64,000 nucleotides of DNA, taken from assembly GCA_963704505.1 (NCBI GenBank), contig OY969912.1:1612001-1676000 (forward strand), in the 5' to 3' direction. Every line of letters begins with the position of its first letter. Within the stretch, counting starts at the first letter, position 1. A program made the translations under genes and the position numbers. Positions 23,772 through 33,772 of this stretch are shown in pieces. Under the pieces are notes generated by a model. It worked only from the letters and a program-made list of their open reading frames with translations, did not search any database and had not been told where the DNA came from. Origin of the DNA: VRUE01 sp963704505. Lineage in GTDB: Bacteria > Actinomycetota > Thermoleophilia > Solirubrobacterales > 70-9.

Positions 23772-24343
23772 GCGTCGAGCCGACCGAGCTGGACCTGGGC
23801 CCGGAGGCGACGGCGGCGGAGGTCGCCGAAGCCCACGCGGAGAGAAGCCCCGAGACGAGCCGGACCAGGACCCTGGTCTGGCAGGACCCGGTGCCGACCG
23901 CGGCCGCCGGCCTGACGATGACCGGCTTCGAGTACATCAACGCCGTCGCCGCCGGCCAGGTCCCGCCACCGCCGATCGCGGTCCTCATGCGGTTTCGGCC
24001 GGTCGAGATCGAGGAGGGCCGGGCGGTCTTCGAGGGCGAGCCGGGCGAGGAGCACTACAACCCGATCGGCGTCGTGCACGGCGGCTACGCGGCGACCCTG
24101 CTCGACTCGGCGCTCGGCTGCGCGGTTCACACGACCCTGCCGGCCGGGGTCGGCTACACCTCGCTCGGCCTCGAGGCCAAGTACGTGCGGCCGATCACCC
24201 GTGACACCGGGCATGTCCTCTGCGAGGCCAACGTCCTCTATCGGGGGCGCCGCCAGGCGACCGCGGAGGCGACGCTGACCGCCGCGGAGACCGGCAAGCT
24301 GCTCGCCCACGGGACGACCACCTGCATGATCCTCGAGGTCTAA
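23768..24343 (+). CDS. PaaI-family hotdog thioesterase
   Basis: 191 residues from GTG 23768. The hotdog thioesterase signature is NPIGVVHGGYAATLLDSALGCAVHT, followed by YVRPITRDTGHVLCEANVLYRGRR. PaaI-type enzymes hydrolyse acyl-CoA or aryl-CoA thioesters; the conserved HGG region forms the active site. The N-terminal ~60 residues are longer than usual and partly disordered. It is coupled to the small basic ORF, shares the regulated divergent promoter region with HxlR-ALDH, and fits a role in acyl-CoA catabolism. Confidence 0.87.
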   Translation: MSVEPTELDLGPEATAAEVAEAHAERSPETSRTRTLVWQDPVPTAAAGLTMTGFEYINAVAAGQVPPPPIAVLMRFRPVEIEEGRAVFEGEPGEEHYNPIGVVHGGYAATLLDSALGCAVHTTLPAGVGYTSLGLEAKYVRPITRDTGHVLCEANVLYRGRRQATAEATLTAAETGKLLAHGTTTCMILEV

Positions 24344-24349
24344 CCCGGG

Positions 24350-25783
24350 TCAGGCGGCGCTGCGACGGGCGAGCTCGACCAGGAGTCGGACGCCGTAGCC
24401 GCTGGCGTCCTTGCCGGTGTACTCGCGGCCGACGTCCCAGGCGGTGCCGGCGATGTCGACGTGCGCCCAGGGGGTCTCGCCGACGAACTCCTCGAGGAAG
24501 GAGGCGGCGGTGATCGTCCCGGCCTCGCGCTTGGAGCCGAGGTTGGAGAGGTCGGCGACGGTGCCTTTCATGATCGCCTTGTACTCGGGGTGCAGGGGAA
24601 GCCTCCAGACCAGCTCGCCGGTCGTGCTCCCGGCGGCCTCGAGCTCGGCGGCGAGCCCATCGTCGTTGGAGATGACCCCGGCGTAGGTGGAGCCGAGGGC
24701 GATCAGGACGGCGCCGGTCAGGGTCGCCATGTCGACCAGGCGCTCGGCTCCCAGCTCGACCGCGTAGGAGAGTGCGTCGGCGAGGATCAGGCGGCCCTCG
24801 GCGTCGGTGTTGTTGACCTCGACGGTCGTGCCGTTGTGTTGGGTGATGACGTCGCCCGGCTTGATCGCCGTCCCCGAGGGCATGTTCTCGGTCGCGGGGA
24901 CGATCGCGATCAGATCGACCGGAAGCTTCAGCTCGGCGATCGCGCCGACCGCCTCGAGCACGGCGGCCCCGCCCGACATGTCCATCTTCATCTCGTGCAT
25001 GCCGGCCGACGGCTTGATCGAGATCCCGCCGGTGTCGAAGGTGACGCCCTTGCCGACCAGTCCGAGCTTCGCGCCGTCTCCGCCGGCGTAGCGAAGGACG
25101 ATCAGCCGCGGCTCCTCGGCGCTGCCCTGGCTGACCGCGATCAGCCCGCCCATGCCGCGGGCGGCGATCTCCTCACGACCGAGGATCTCGGCCTCGACGG
25201 TCGGATGGGCGGCGGCGATCTCCTCGGCGCGCCCGGCGAGGAAGGTCGGCGTGGCGAAGTTGGCGGGAAGACTCTGCAGGTCACGGGCCCGGTTCTGGGC
25301 CTCGGCGCAGACCCGGGCCGACTCGGCGGCGGCGGCGATCTCCTCGGGCCCGAGGAGAATCAGCGACTCGACCCGGGGCGGGGGAGGGTCGTCGGGGTCG
25401 GTGGCGATGAAGCGATCGAAGCGGTAGGAGCCGAGCAGCGTGCCGGTGACGATCCCCTCCGCGGTTGCCCCGTCGTCGTCGGAGTCCGGCAAGACCCAGG
25501 CGACGGAGCCGGCGCCGAACGAGGAAGCCTGGTGCGCGATCAAGGCCGCCGCGACTCTGGCCCTCTCGGCGGTCATCTCGTCGCGCTTGCCGAGGCCGAC
25601 GACGATGCCGCGCGCCGGTCCCTCGGGGTAGATCTGGGTGAGCTTCTTGAAGTCGCCCTGCGCCTGCGCCGCTCCGCCGGCGCCGGCCAGCGAGGCCGGC
25701 AGCTCGGCTCCCTCGTAGAGGCCGATCGCGAGCAGCTCGGCGCCGGCGGCGGTGGGTTCCAGCTGGCTGACTTCGACGTTCAT
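24350..25783 (-). CDS. pepA: leucyl aminopeptidase (M17)
   Basis: 477 residues from ATG 25783, chosen because a TAGACT hexamer lies 10 nt upstream. The M17 signature NTDAEGRL is at 325-332. Zn ligands are Lys245 and Asp250 (GKGVTFDTGG), Asp268, Asp327 and Glu329, and Arg331 is catalytic. A C-terminal active-site strand PWAHVDIAGTAW is also present. It is a hexameric cytosolic exopeptidase that removes N-terminal residues. It is divergent from the thiolase gene; no operon partner. Confidence 0.94.
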   Translation of the reverse strand: MNVEVSQLEPTAAGAELLAIGLYEGAELPASLAGAGGAAQAQGDFKKLTQIYPEGPARGIVVGLGKRDEMTAERARVAAALIAHQASSFGAGSVAWVLPDSDDDGATAEGIVTGTLLGSYRFDRFIATDPDDPPPPRVESLILLGPEEIAAAAESARVCAEAQNRARDLQSLPANFATPTFLAGRAEEIAAAHPTVEAEILGREEIAARGMGGLIAVSQGSAEEPRLIVLRYAGGDGAKLGLVGKGVTFDTGGISIKPSAGMHEMKMDMSGGAAVLEAVGAIAELKLPVDLIAIVPATENMPSGTAIKPGDVITQHNGTTVEVNNTDAEGRLILADALSYAVELGAERLVDMATLTGAVLIALGSTYAGVISNDDGLAAELEAAGSTTGELVWRLPLHPEYKAIMKGTVADLSNLGSKREAGTITAASFLEEFVGETPWAHVDIAGTAWDVGREYTGKDASGYGVRLLVELARRSAA

Positions 25784-25793
25784 GAGGCCGACG

Positions 25794-25799
25794 AGTCTA
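25794..25799 (-). promoter_or_regulatory. -10-like TAGACT, near-leaderless promoter of pepA
   Basis: Minus-strand TAGACT ends 10 nt before ATG 25783 and decides that start over longer in-frame possibilities. Confidence 0.5.
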
Positions 25800-25914
25800 T
25801 GCGCTTGCTCACGCAGCTTCGGCGGGTCTCCCGCTATCGTCCCGGGCGGGCCAGGCGGCCCATACCGAGCCGAGATCCGGCATAACACCCCAAAAGCAGC
25901 AAGAAAGGCCCACC

Positions 25915-27099
<1,185 letters not shown>

Positions 27100-27121
27100 G
27101 GCGGGGGCCGCACCAGGCCCG

Positions 27122-27880
27122 ATGGCGACTCGAGCGGCGGCTTTTTTCGATCTGGACAAGACCCTGATGGCAGGGTCGTCCGGAATGCCGTTTGCCCGGG
27201 TGGCGATGCGGCACGGGATCGTCAGTCGCCGCCAGCTCGCAGGCTGGGGCTTCGAGCACCTGCGCTACCGACTGCGGGGGACGACCGACGAGCGGACCAC
27301 CGATGTCCTGCGCCAGGCGCGCGACCTGATCTCCGGGCTCGCCGCACGTGACCTCGAACGGATGAACCCGGAGGTGATGGCTTCGGTCCTGCCGCGGATC
27401 TACCCACAGATGCTCGACGAGGTTCATGCCCATCAGGACGCCGGCCGCGCGACGTTCATCGTCAGCGCCGCCGGCAACGGCGTGGTCGAGCCCCTGGCGC
27501 TCGTCCTCGGCATGGACGGCGGGATCGGCACTCGCTACGAGGTCGACCCGGACGGGACATTCACCGGCCGCTTCGACGGGCCCTTCGTCTATGGCCCGGG
27601 AAAGGTGGAGGCGATGCGTGTCTTCGCCGCCGACCACGGCATCGACCTCGCCGAGTCCTACGCCTACTCGGACTCGATCTCGGACCTGCCGATGCTCGAG
27701 GCGGTCGGTCACCCGGTAGTCGTCAATCCCGACCCGGGGCTCGCCGCGATCGCGAAGCGCGAGGGCTGGCAGACGATGCGCTTCGAGCGGCTCGGGCGGC
27801 GCCTGGCGATCGGCGCCGCGGCCCTGATCGCCGCCGCGGTCGGCTGGGGCGGCTCGCGCTACGCCGCCCGCCACACCTGA
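27122..27880 (+). CDS. HAD-superfamily (IB, SerB-like) phosphatase with C-terminal hydrophobic segment
   Basis: 252 residues. Motif I FFDLDKTLM at residues 8-16 supplies the nucleophile Asp and acid Asp; motif II is FIVSAAG; Lys in GPGKVEAM; motif III is AYSDSISDLPML. These match the HAD-IB hydrolase subfamily related to phosphoserine phosphatase and lysophosphatidic-type phosphatases. Residues 225-245 (LAIGAAALIAAAVGWGG) could anchor it in the membrane. It lies 22 bp after the thiolase. Substrate unknown. Confidence 0.82.
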   Translation: MATRAAAFFDLDKTLMAGSSGMPFARVAMRHGIVSRRQLAGWGFEHLRYRLRGTTDERTTDVLRQARDLISGLAARDLERMNPEVMASVLPRIYPQMLDEVHAHQDAGRATFIVSAAGNGVVEPLALVLGMDGGIGTRYEVDPDGTFTGRFDGPFVYGPGKVEAMRVFAADHGIDLAESYAYSDSISDLPMLEAVGHPVVVNPDPGLAAIAKREGWQTMRFERLGRRLAIGAAALIAAAVGWGGSRYAARHT

Positions 27881-27903
27881 CCCGGGTCGGCCCCGGTCGC
27901 ATC

Positions 27904-27909
27904 TAGACT
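27904..27909 (+). promoter_or_regulatory. -10-like TAGACT, leaderless promoter of mutase gene
   Basis: TAGACT ends 7 nt before ATG 27917, so transcription would begin at or within a base of the start codon. Confidence 0.55.
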
Positions 27910-27916
27910 CCATTGG

Positions 27917-29539
<1,623 letters not shown>

Positions 29540-29553
29540 GCTCCCCGGCGCTC

Positions 29554-29973
29554 ATGGAGGCCGCAACCGCAAGGAAGATTCGTGTCGTCGTCGCCAAGCC
29601 CGGCCTCGACGGGCACGACCGTGGGGCGAAGATCATCGCCCGCGCGCTGCGTGACGCGGGTATGGAGGTCATCTACACGGGCCTCCACCAGACCCCGGAG
29701 CAGATCGCCGAGACGGTGATCCAGGAGGACGCCGACGCCGTCGGCCTCTCGATCCTCTCCGGCGCCCACATGACGCTGGTCCCCAAAGTCGTCGCCCTGC
29801 TCGCCGAGCAGGGGGTGGACGACGTTCTGGTCACCGTCGGCGGCACGATTCCCGCCGAGGACATTCCCGAGCTGAAGAAGTTGGGTGTGGCCGCGGTATT
29901 TACGCCGGGAGCGGGTACGGATGAGATCGTCGAGTTCATCCGCGATGGCGCTGCAGAGCGCCACGCCGGCTGA
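29554..29973 (+). CDS. methylmalonyl-CoA mutase, B12-binding small subunit
   Basis: 139 residues. It is a single cobalamin-binding Rossmann-like domain with the DxHxxG motif at Asp19-His21-Gly24 (LDGHDRGAKII), then GLHQTPEQIAETVIQEDADAVGLSILSGAH and VTVGGTIP. His21 is the lower axial ligand to cobalt. It starts 14 bp after the large subunit and pairs with it. MeaB at 16780 is the expected chaperone. Confidence 0.93.
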   Translation: MEAATARKIRVVVAKPGLDGHDRGAKIIARALRDAGMEVIYTGLHQTPEQIAETVIQEDADAVGLSILSGAHMTLVPKVVALLAEQGVDDVLVTVGGTIPAEDIPELKKLGVAAVFTPGAGTDEIVEFIRDGAAERHAG

Positions 29974-30036
29974 ATAGCCCACCCAATAGGGTGACGAACC
30001 GCACACCGGCAAACGGCATATTTCCGTGCCGATAGA

Positions 30037-30060
30037 TAGACTGATTGACTGGTCAGTCAA
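30037..30060 (+). promoter_or_regulatory. TAGACT -10 and TTGACTG-GT-CAGTCAA operator of the ETF operon
   Basis: TAGACT (30037-30042) is followed by the inverted repeat TTGACTG-N2-CAGTCAA (30045-30060), which would cover the transcription start, about 45 nt before the etfB start. The symmetrical TGACTG/CAGTCA form resembles TetR-family operators, including those of fatty-acid regulators. Repression lifted by an acyl-CoA is a reasonable inference. No TetR gene is adjacent. Confidence 0.6.
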
Positions 30061-30092
30061 CCAGAGAACCCCGACTCCCGAGGAGCGAAATC

Positions 30093-30884
30093 TTGAAGAT
30101 CTGCGTCCTGGTCAAGGAGGTACCGGACGCCGCCGTCCAGAAGCGCATCGACCCGAACACGATGCGACTGGACAGAGGCGGCGAGAAGAACCTCAACCCC
30201 TTCGATACACACGCCATCGAGGCTGCCATGCAGATCAAGGAGGGTGGCGCGATCCCGGTCGAGGAGGTCATTGCGGTGACGATGGGCCCCGACTCCGCGG
30301 TCCGCGCGCTGCACAAGGCGGTTGCGCTCGGCGCAGATCGCTCCGTGCATCTCTCCGATGACGCGCTCTCCGGCTCCGACGTCTGCGCCACCGGCTACTC
30401 GCTGGCCAAGGTGCTCGAGTCCGAGAGCCCCGACCTGGTCCTGCTCGGCCAGCAGTCGGACGACGGCGAGTGCTACACGATCGGCGCCGTGGTCGCCGAC
30501 CACCTGAAGATGCCCTCGCTGACGCAGGTGATCAAGATCGACGTCAACGACGGCAAGCTCCGCTGCGAGCGCCAGGCCGAGTACGGCTACGACACCGTCG
30601 AGATCGAGTTGCCCGCCGTAATCAGCGTCGGCGACGCGATCAACGAGCCCCGCTACCCCAGCCTCAAAGCGATCATGGGCGCGAAAAAGAAACCGCTCGA
30701 CGCGAAGGCGACCGGCGACGTCGGCATCGACGGCGGCATGGTCGGCGAGGGCGGCTCCAAGACATCGGTCCTCTCGCTCAACCCGCCGCCCGAGAAGCAG
30801 GCCGGCGAGATCATCGAGGACGAGGACACAAACGAGACGGTCGAAAAGATCGTCGCCTGGCTTGACGAGAGGAAATTGATCTAG
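30093..30884 (+). CDS. etfB: electron transfer flavoprotein beta subunit
   Basis: 263 residues from TTG 30093, supported by GAGGAGCG 5 nt upstream and by the family N-terminus (M)KICVLVKEVPD. An earlier in-frame start at 30045 falls inside the operator. ETF-beta features: TMRLDRGGEKNLNPFDTHAIEAA, AVTMGPDSAVRALHKAVALGADRSVHL and GQQSDDGECYTIGAVVADHL. With EtfA it accepts electrons from acyl-CoA dehydrogenases (such as 19927-21075) and passes them to ETF-QO. First gene of a three-gene operon. Confidence 0.93.
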   Translation: MKICVLVKEVPDAAVQKRIDPNTMRLDRGGEKNLNPFDTHAIEAAMQIKEGGAIPVEEVIAVTMGPDSAVRALHKAVALGADRSVHLSDDALSGSDVCATGYSLAKVLESESPDLVLLGQQSDDGECYTIGAVVADHLKMPSLTQVIKIDVNDGKLRCERQAEYGYDTVEIELPAVISVGDAINEPRYPSLKAIMGAKKKPLDAKATGDVGIDGGMVGEGGSKTSVLSLNPPPEKQAGEIIEDEDTNETVEKIVAWLDERKLI

Positions 30885-31859
30885 ATGGCAGGCATCCTGA
30901 CTTACGCCCTCCACGACGACGAGGGCGTCTTCAACAAAAACAGCCTCGGGGCGATCTCCGAGGCAGCCAAGCTCGCCGCTGAAATCGGCGGAGAGGCCGG
31001 CGTGATGGTCGTCGGCGACATTCCCGACGACGCCTGCGCGTCGCTCGGCAACTACGGCGCCGCCAAGGTCTTCCGCGCGAAGACCGTCCCCGAGGGACTG
31101 GCGCAGCCGATCGTCGACGCGATGGCCAAGGTCATGCAGGACGAGGGGTTCAGCTATGCCCTGTTCGGCGGCGGACTGCTCGGCTTCGAGATCGGCGCCG
31201 GCCTCACCGCGCGCCTCAACGCCGGTGTGACCATGGAGGTCACGCAGGTCAAGGTCCAGGACGGAAAGCTGGTTGCCGAGCGGCCGATCCTCCAGGATTC
31301 GCAGATCGCCGACGTCGGCTACGTCTCCGAGCCCGGGATCATCATCGGCCGCCTCAACGCGTTCGAGACCAAGGAGTCCGGCGGGACCGCCGAGGTCATC
31401 GACGTCGAGGTCGAGCTGTCGCCCTGGTCGACCAAGGCGACGATGGTCCAGCGCGGCGAGCAGCGTGGCGCCGACGTCAACATCGAGGACGCCGACATCC
31501 TGGTCGGGGGAGGCCGAGGCCTCGGTGCCGCCGAGGGCTTCAAGGAGTGCGAGGAACTGGCTGAGGCGATGGGCGGGGCGGTTGCCGCGACCCGTGCCGT
31601 TGTCGACGCCGGCTGGTACCCCTACGCGGCCCAGATCGGCCAGACCGGCAAGACGGTCGCGCCGAAGCTCTACCTGGCCGCCGGGATCTCCGGCGCGATC
31701 CAGCACAAGGTCGGGATGCAGAGCTCCGAGAACATCCTGGCGATCAACAAGGACCAGAACGCGCCGATCTTCGAGTTCTCCGACCTCGGCGTGGTCGGCG
31801 ACCTCCACAAGATTCTGCCGAAGCTGACCGAGGCGATCAAAGCCAAAAAGGCCGGCTGA
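30885..31859 (+). CDS. etfA: electron transfer flavoprotein alpha subunit
   Basis: 324 residues, starting on the base after the etfB stop. The C-terminal FAD domain is intact: ADILVGGGRGLGAAEGF, VAATRAVVDAGWYPYAAQIGQTGKTVAPKLYLAAGISGAIQHKVGM, and AINKDQNAPIFEFSDLGVVGDLHKILP. It holds the FAD of the ETF heterodimer. TGATG overlap with the ETF-QO gene gives tight co-translation. Confidence 0.95.
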   Translation: MAGILTYALHDDEGVFNKNSLGAISEAAKLAAEIGGEAGVMVVGDIPDDACASLGNYGAAKVFRAKTVPEGLAQPIVDAMAKVMQDEGFSYALFGGGLLGFEIGAGLTARLNAGVTMEVTQVKVQDGKLVAERPILQDSQIADVGYVSEPGIIIGRLNAFETKESGGTAEVIDVEVELSPWSTKATMVQRGEQRGADVNIEDADILVGGGRGLGAAEGFKECEELAEAMGGAVAATRAVVDAGWYPYAAQIGQTGKTVAPKLYLAAGISGAIQHKVGMQSSENILAINKDQNAPIFEFSDLGVVGDLHKILPKLTEAIKAKKAG

Positions 31860-33565
31860 TGTCCGGCGTAGCTCCGATCGAGTTCCCGCCGCCGTTTGAC
31901 AGCGCCGACGTGATCGGCCCGCCGACCGATGGGGTCGACGACCGCATCGAGGTCGGCATCGCGATCGTCGGCGGCGGGCCGGCTGGATTGGCCTGCGCCA
32001 ACAAATTGATGCAGCTGCTCGAGGATGAGCCGGAGCTGACCGAGAAGCTCGGCGAAGTCCCGGTCGCGGTGGTCGAGAAGGGCAAAGTGCCCGGCGCCCA
32101 CCTGCTCTCCGGGGCCAACGTCGACCCCTCGGCGATGACCCGGCTCTTCCCGGATCTCGATCCGGGCGACTGGCCGTCGGTCTACCAGGAGGTGACCAAG
32201 GACGCGACGTACTTCCTCACCTCGAAGAAAGCGATTCCGCTGAAGCCGCCGCCGCCCAACTTCCGCAAAGAGGGCACGTACACGATGTCGGTCTCGAAAC
32301 TCGGTCGCTTCCTCGCCGAGAAAGCCGAAGAGGCAGGGGTCTACATCCTCGCCGAGACCGCCGCCACCAAGCTCCTGGTCGAGGACCGGATCGTCAAGGG
32401 CGTGCGCTCGGGGGACCGTGGTCGCGGCAAGGACGGCAAAGAGCTCGGCAACTTCGAGCCCGGGTCCGACGTGATCGCCAAGGCCACGGTGCTCGCCGAG
32501 GGCACGATCGGCCACCTCACCTACTCCGCCTACGACTACTTCGACATGCACGGCTCCGACCCGCAGGCGTGGGAGCTCGGGGTCAAGGAGGTCTGGGAGG
32601 TGCCCAAGCCGCTCGACCGGGTCATCCACACGCTCGGCTGGCCGCTGCGCTGGGGTGCCAAGTACAAGGAGGCCGGCGGAAGCTTCATCTACCCGATGGG
32701 CGAGGACAAGGTCTGCTTCGGCCTCGTCGTCGGCCTCGACTACACCGACGCCACCTTCAGCGTCCATGACGAGCTGCAGCGGTTCAAGCAGCACCCGTTC
32801 ATCGCCAAGATCATCGAGGGCGGCAAACGGGTCGGCTGGGGCGCGAAGACGATTCCCTCCGGCGGGTACTGGTCGCTGCCGAAGCGCTTCTCGGTGCCGG
32901 GAATGCTCGTGGCTGGTGATGCCGCCGGGATGGTCAACATCGCCGAACTCGCCGGTGTCCACTACGCGATGCACGCCGGCATGTACGCGGCGGAAGCGAT
33001 CGTGGCCTCGCTGAAGAGGGACATCGACTCGGTCAACTTCGAGGAATACGACGAGATGATCCGCAAATCGGAGATCGAGAAGGACCTCTACAAGTCCCGG
33101 AACATGAAGCAGCCGCTGACCAAGGGCCTGATCGCCGGCGGCATCGTCGCCAACGCTTTGGTCGCGACCAAAGGAAACTTCCCTCCAGGTCACTGGAAGG
33201 TCGAGGACAACGCCGAGCCGAAGATGCACCTCGGCACCGCCTCGAAGAAGTATCCGAAGCCCGACAACGAGGTGACCTTCAACAAGCTCGACTCGGTCTT
33301 CCTCTCCGGGAACGCCACCCGCGACGACGCGCCGAACCATGTCCGGATCCAGACCAAGGTGCCGATCGAGATCGCCCAGACCTGGGTCTCGATGTGCCCG
33401 GCCCAGGTCTACGAGATTCCCGAGGACCAGCTCGAGAACCACCACGGCGATGTCGACGTCCACGTCACCGCGTCGAACTGCGTCCAATGCGGCGCGATCA
33501 CGGCCAAGGGTGGCCGCCTCACCTTGCCCGAGGGCGGCGACGGGCCGCTGTACCAAGAGACCTAG
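31859..33565 (+). CDS. electron-transfer flavoprotein:ubiquinone oxidoreductase (ETF-QO)
   Basis: 568 residues. N-terminal FAD-binding GGGPAGLACANKL, quinone/membrane region in the middle, and a C-terminal ferredoxin-like domain. It moves electrons from reduced ETF to the membrane quinone (probably menaquinone here). The C-terminal 4Fe-4S ligands are expected as Cys...Cys-x2-Cys-x2-Cys. Cys513 (MCPAQVYE), Cys541 and Cys544 (NCVQC) are present, but the last position is Ile547, so the cluster lacks one canonical ligand. Last gene of the ETF operon; a large hairpin element begins 9 bp after the stop. Confidence 0.92.
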   Translation: MSGVAPIEFPPPFDSADVIGPPTDGVDDRIEVGIAIVGGGPAGLACANKLMQLLEDEPELTEKLGEVPVAVVEKGKVPGAHLLSGANVDPSAMTRLFPDLDPGDWPSVYQEVTKDATYFLTSKKAIPLKPPPPNFRKEGTYTMSVSKLGRFLAEKAEEAGVYILAETAATKLLVEDRIVKGVRSGDRGRGKDGKELGNFEPGSDVIAKATVLAEGTIGHLTYSAYDYFDMHGSDPQAWELGVKEVWEVPKPLDRVIHTLGWPLRWGAKYKEAGGSFIYPMGEDKVCFGLVVGLDYTDATFSVHDELQRFKQHPFIAKIIEGGKRVGWGAKTIPSGGYWSLPKRFSVPGMLVAGDAAGMVNIAELAGVHYAMHAGMYAAEAIVASLKRDIDSVNFEEYDEMIRKSEIEKDLYKSRNMKQPLTKGLIAGGIVANALVATKGNFPPGHWKVEDNAEPKMHLGTASKKYPKPDNEVTFNKLDSVFLSGNATRDDAPNHVRIQTKVPIEIAQTWVSMCPAQVYEIPEDQLENHHGDVDVHVTASNCVQCGAITAKGGRLTLPEGGDGPLYQET

Positions 33566-33573
33566 GAGGTTTC

Positions 33574-33766
33574 GGGGGGTCGGGGCTCTCGTCGCGCCCT
33601 GCTTTCAAAGGACAACGACGAGCTGGCCTCGGGCTGGGCCTCGCCGTCCTTGGCTGCTTCTGCTCGTTGACGTTCCGTGAGGTCGGGTGCGGTGCCCCTG
33701 CCCCGGACACTCAAGAGCGGCCTCCCGGCCGCTCGTCCGGGGTAGGGGTGCCGCGCCCGACCCCCC
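33574..33766 (+). repeat. hypervariable-stem structured element 4, 3' of the ETF operon
   Basis: Outer arms GGGGGGTCGGG (33574-33584) and CCCGACCCCCC (33756-33766). Inside is a 28-bp stem (33681-33708 with 33735-33762) that has four non-Watson-Crick positions, all G-U on the plus-strand RNA. Its loop contains a further hairpin AGCGGCC-TCCC-GGCCGCT. The segment ending TGACGTTCCGTGAG (33653-33681) recurs at 37841-37869. It starts 9 bp after the ETF-QO stop and fills most of this convergent gap; a terminator or 3'-UTR role is likely. Confidence 0.7.
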
Positions 33767-33772
33767 GCACCC

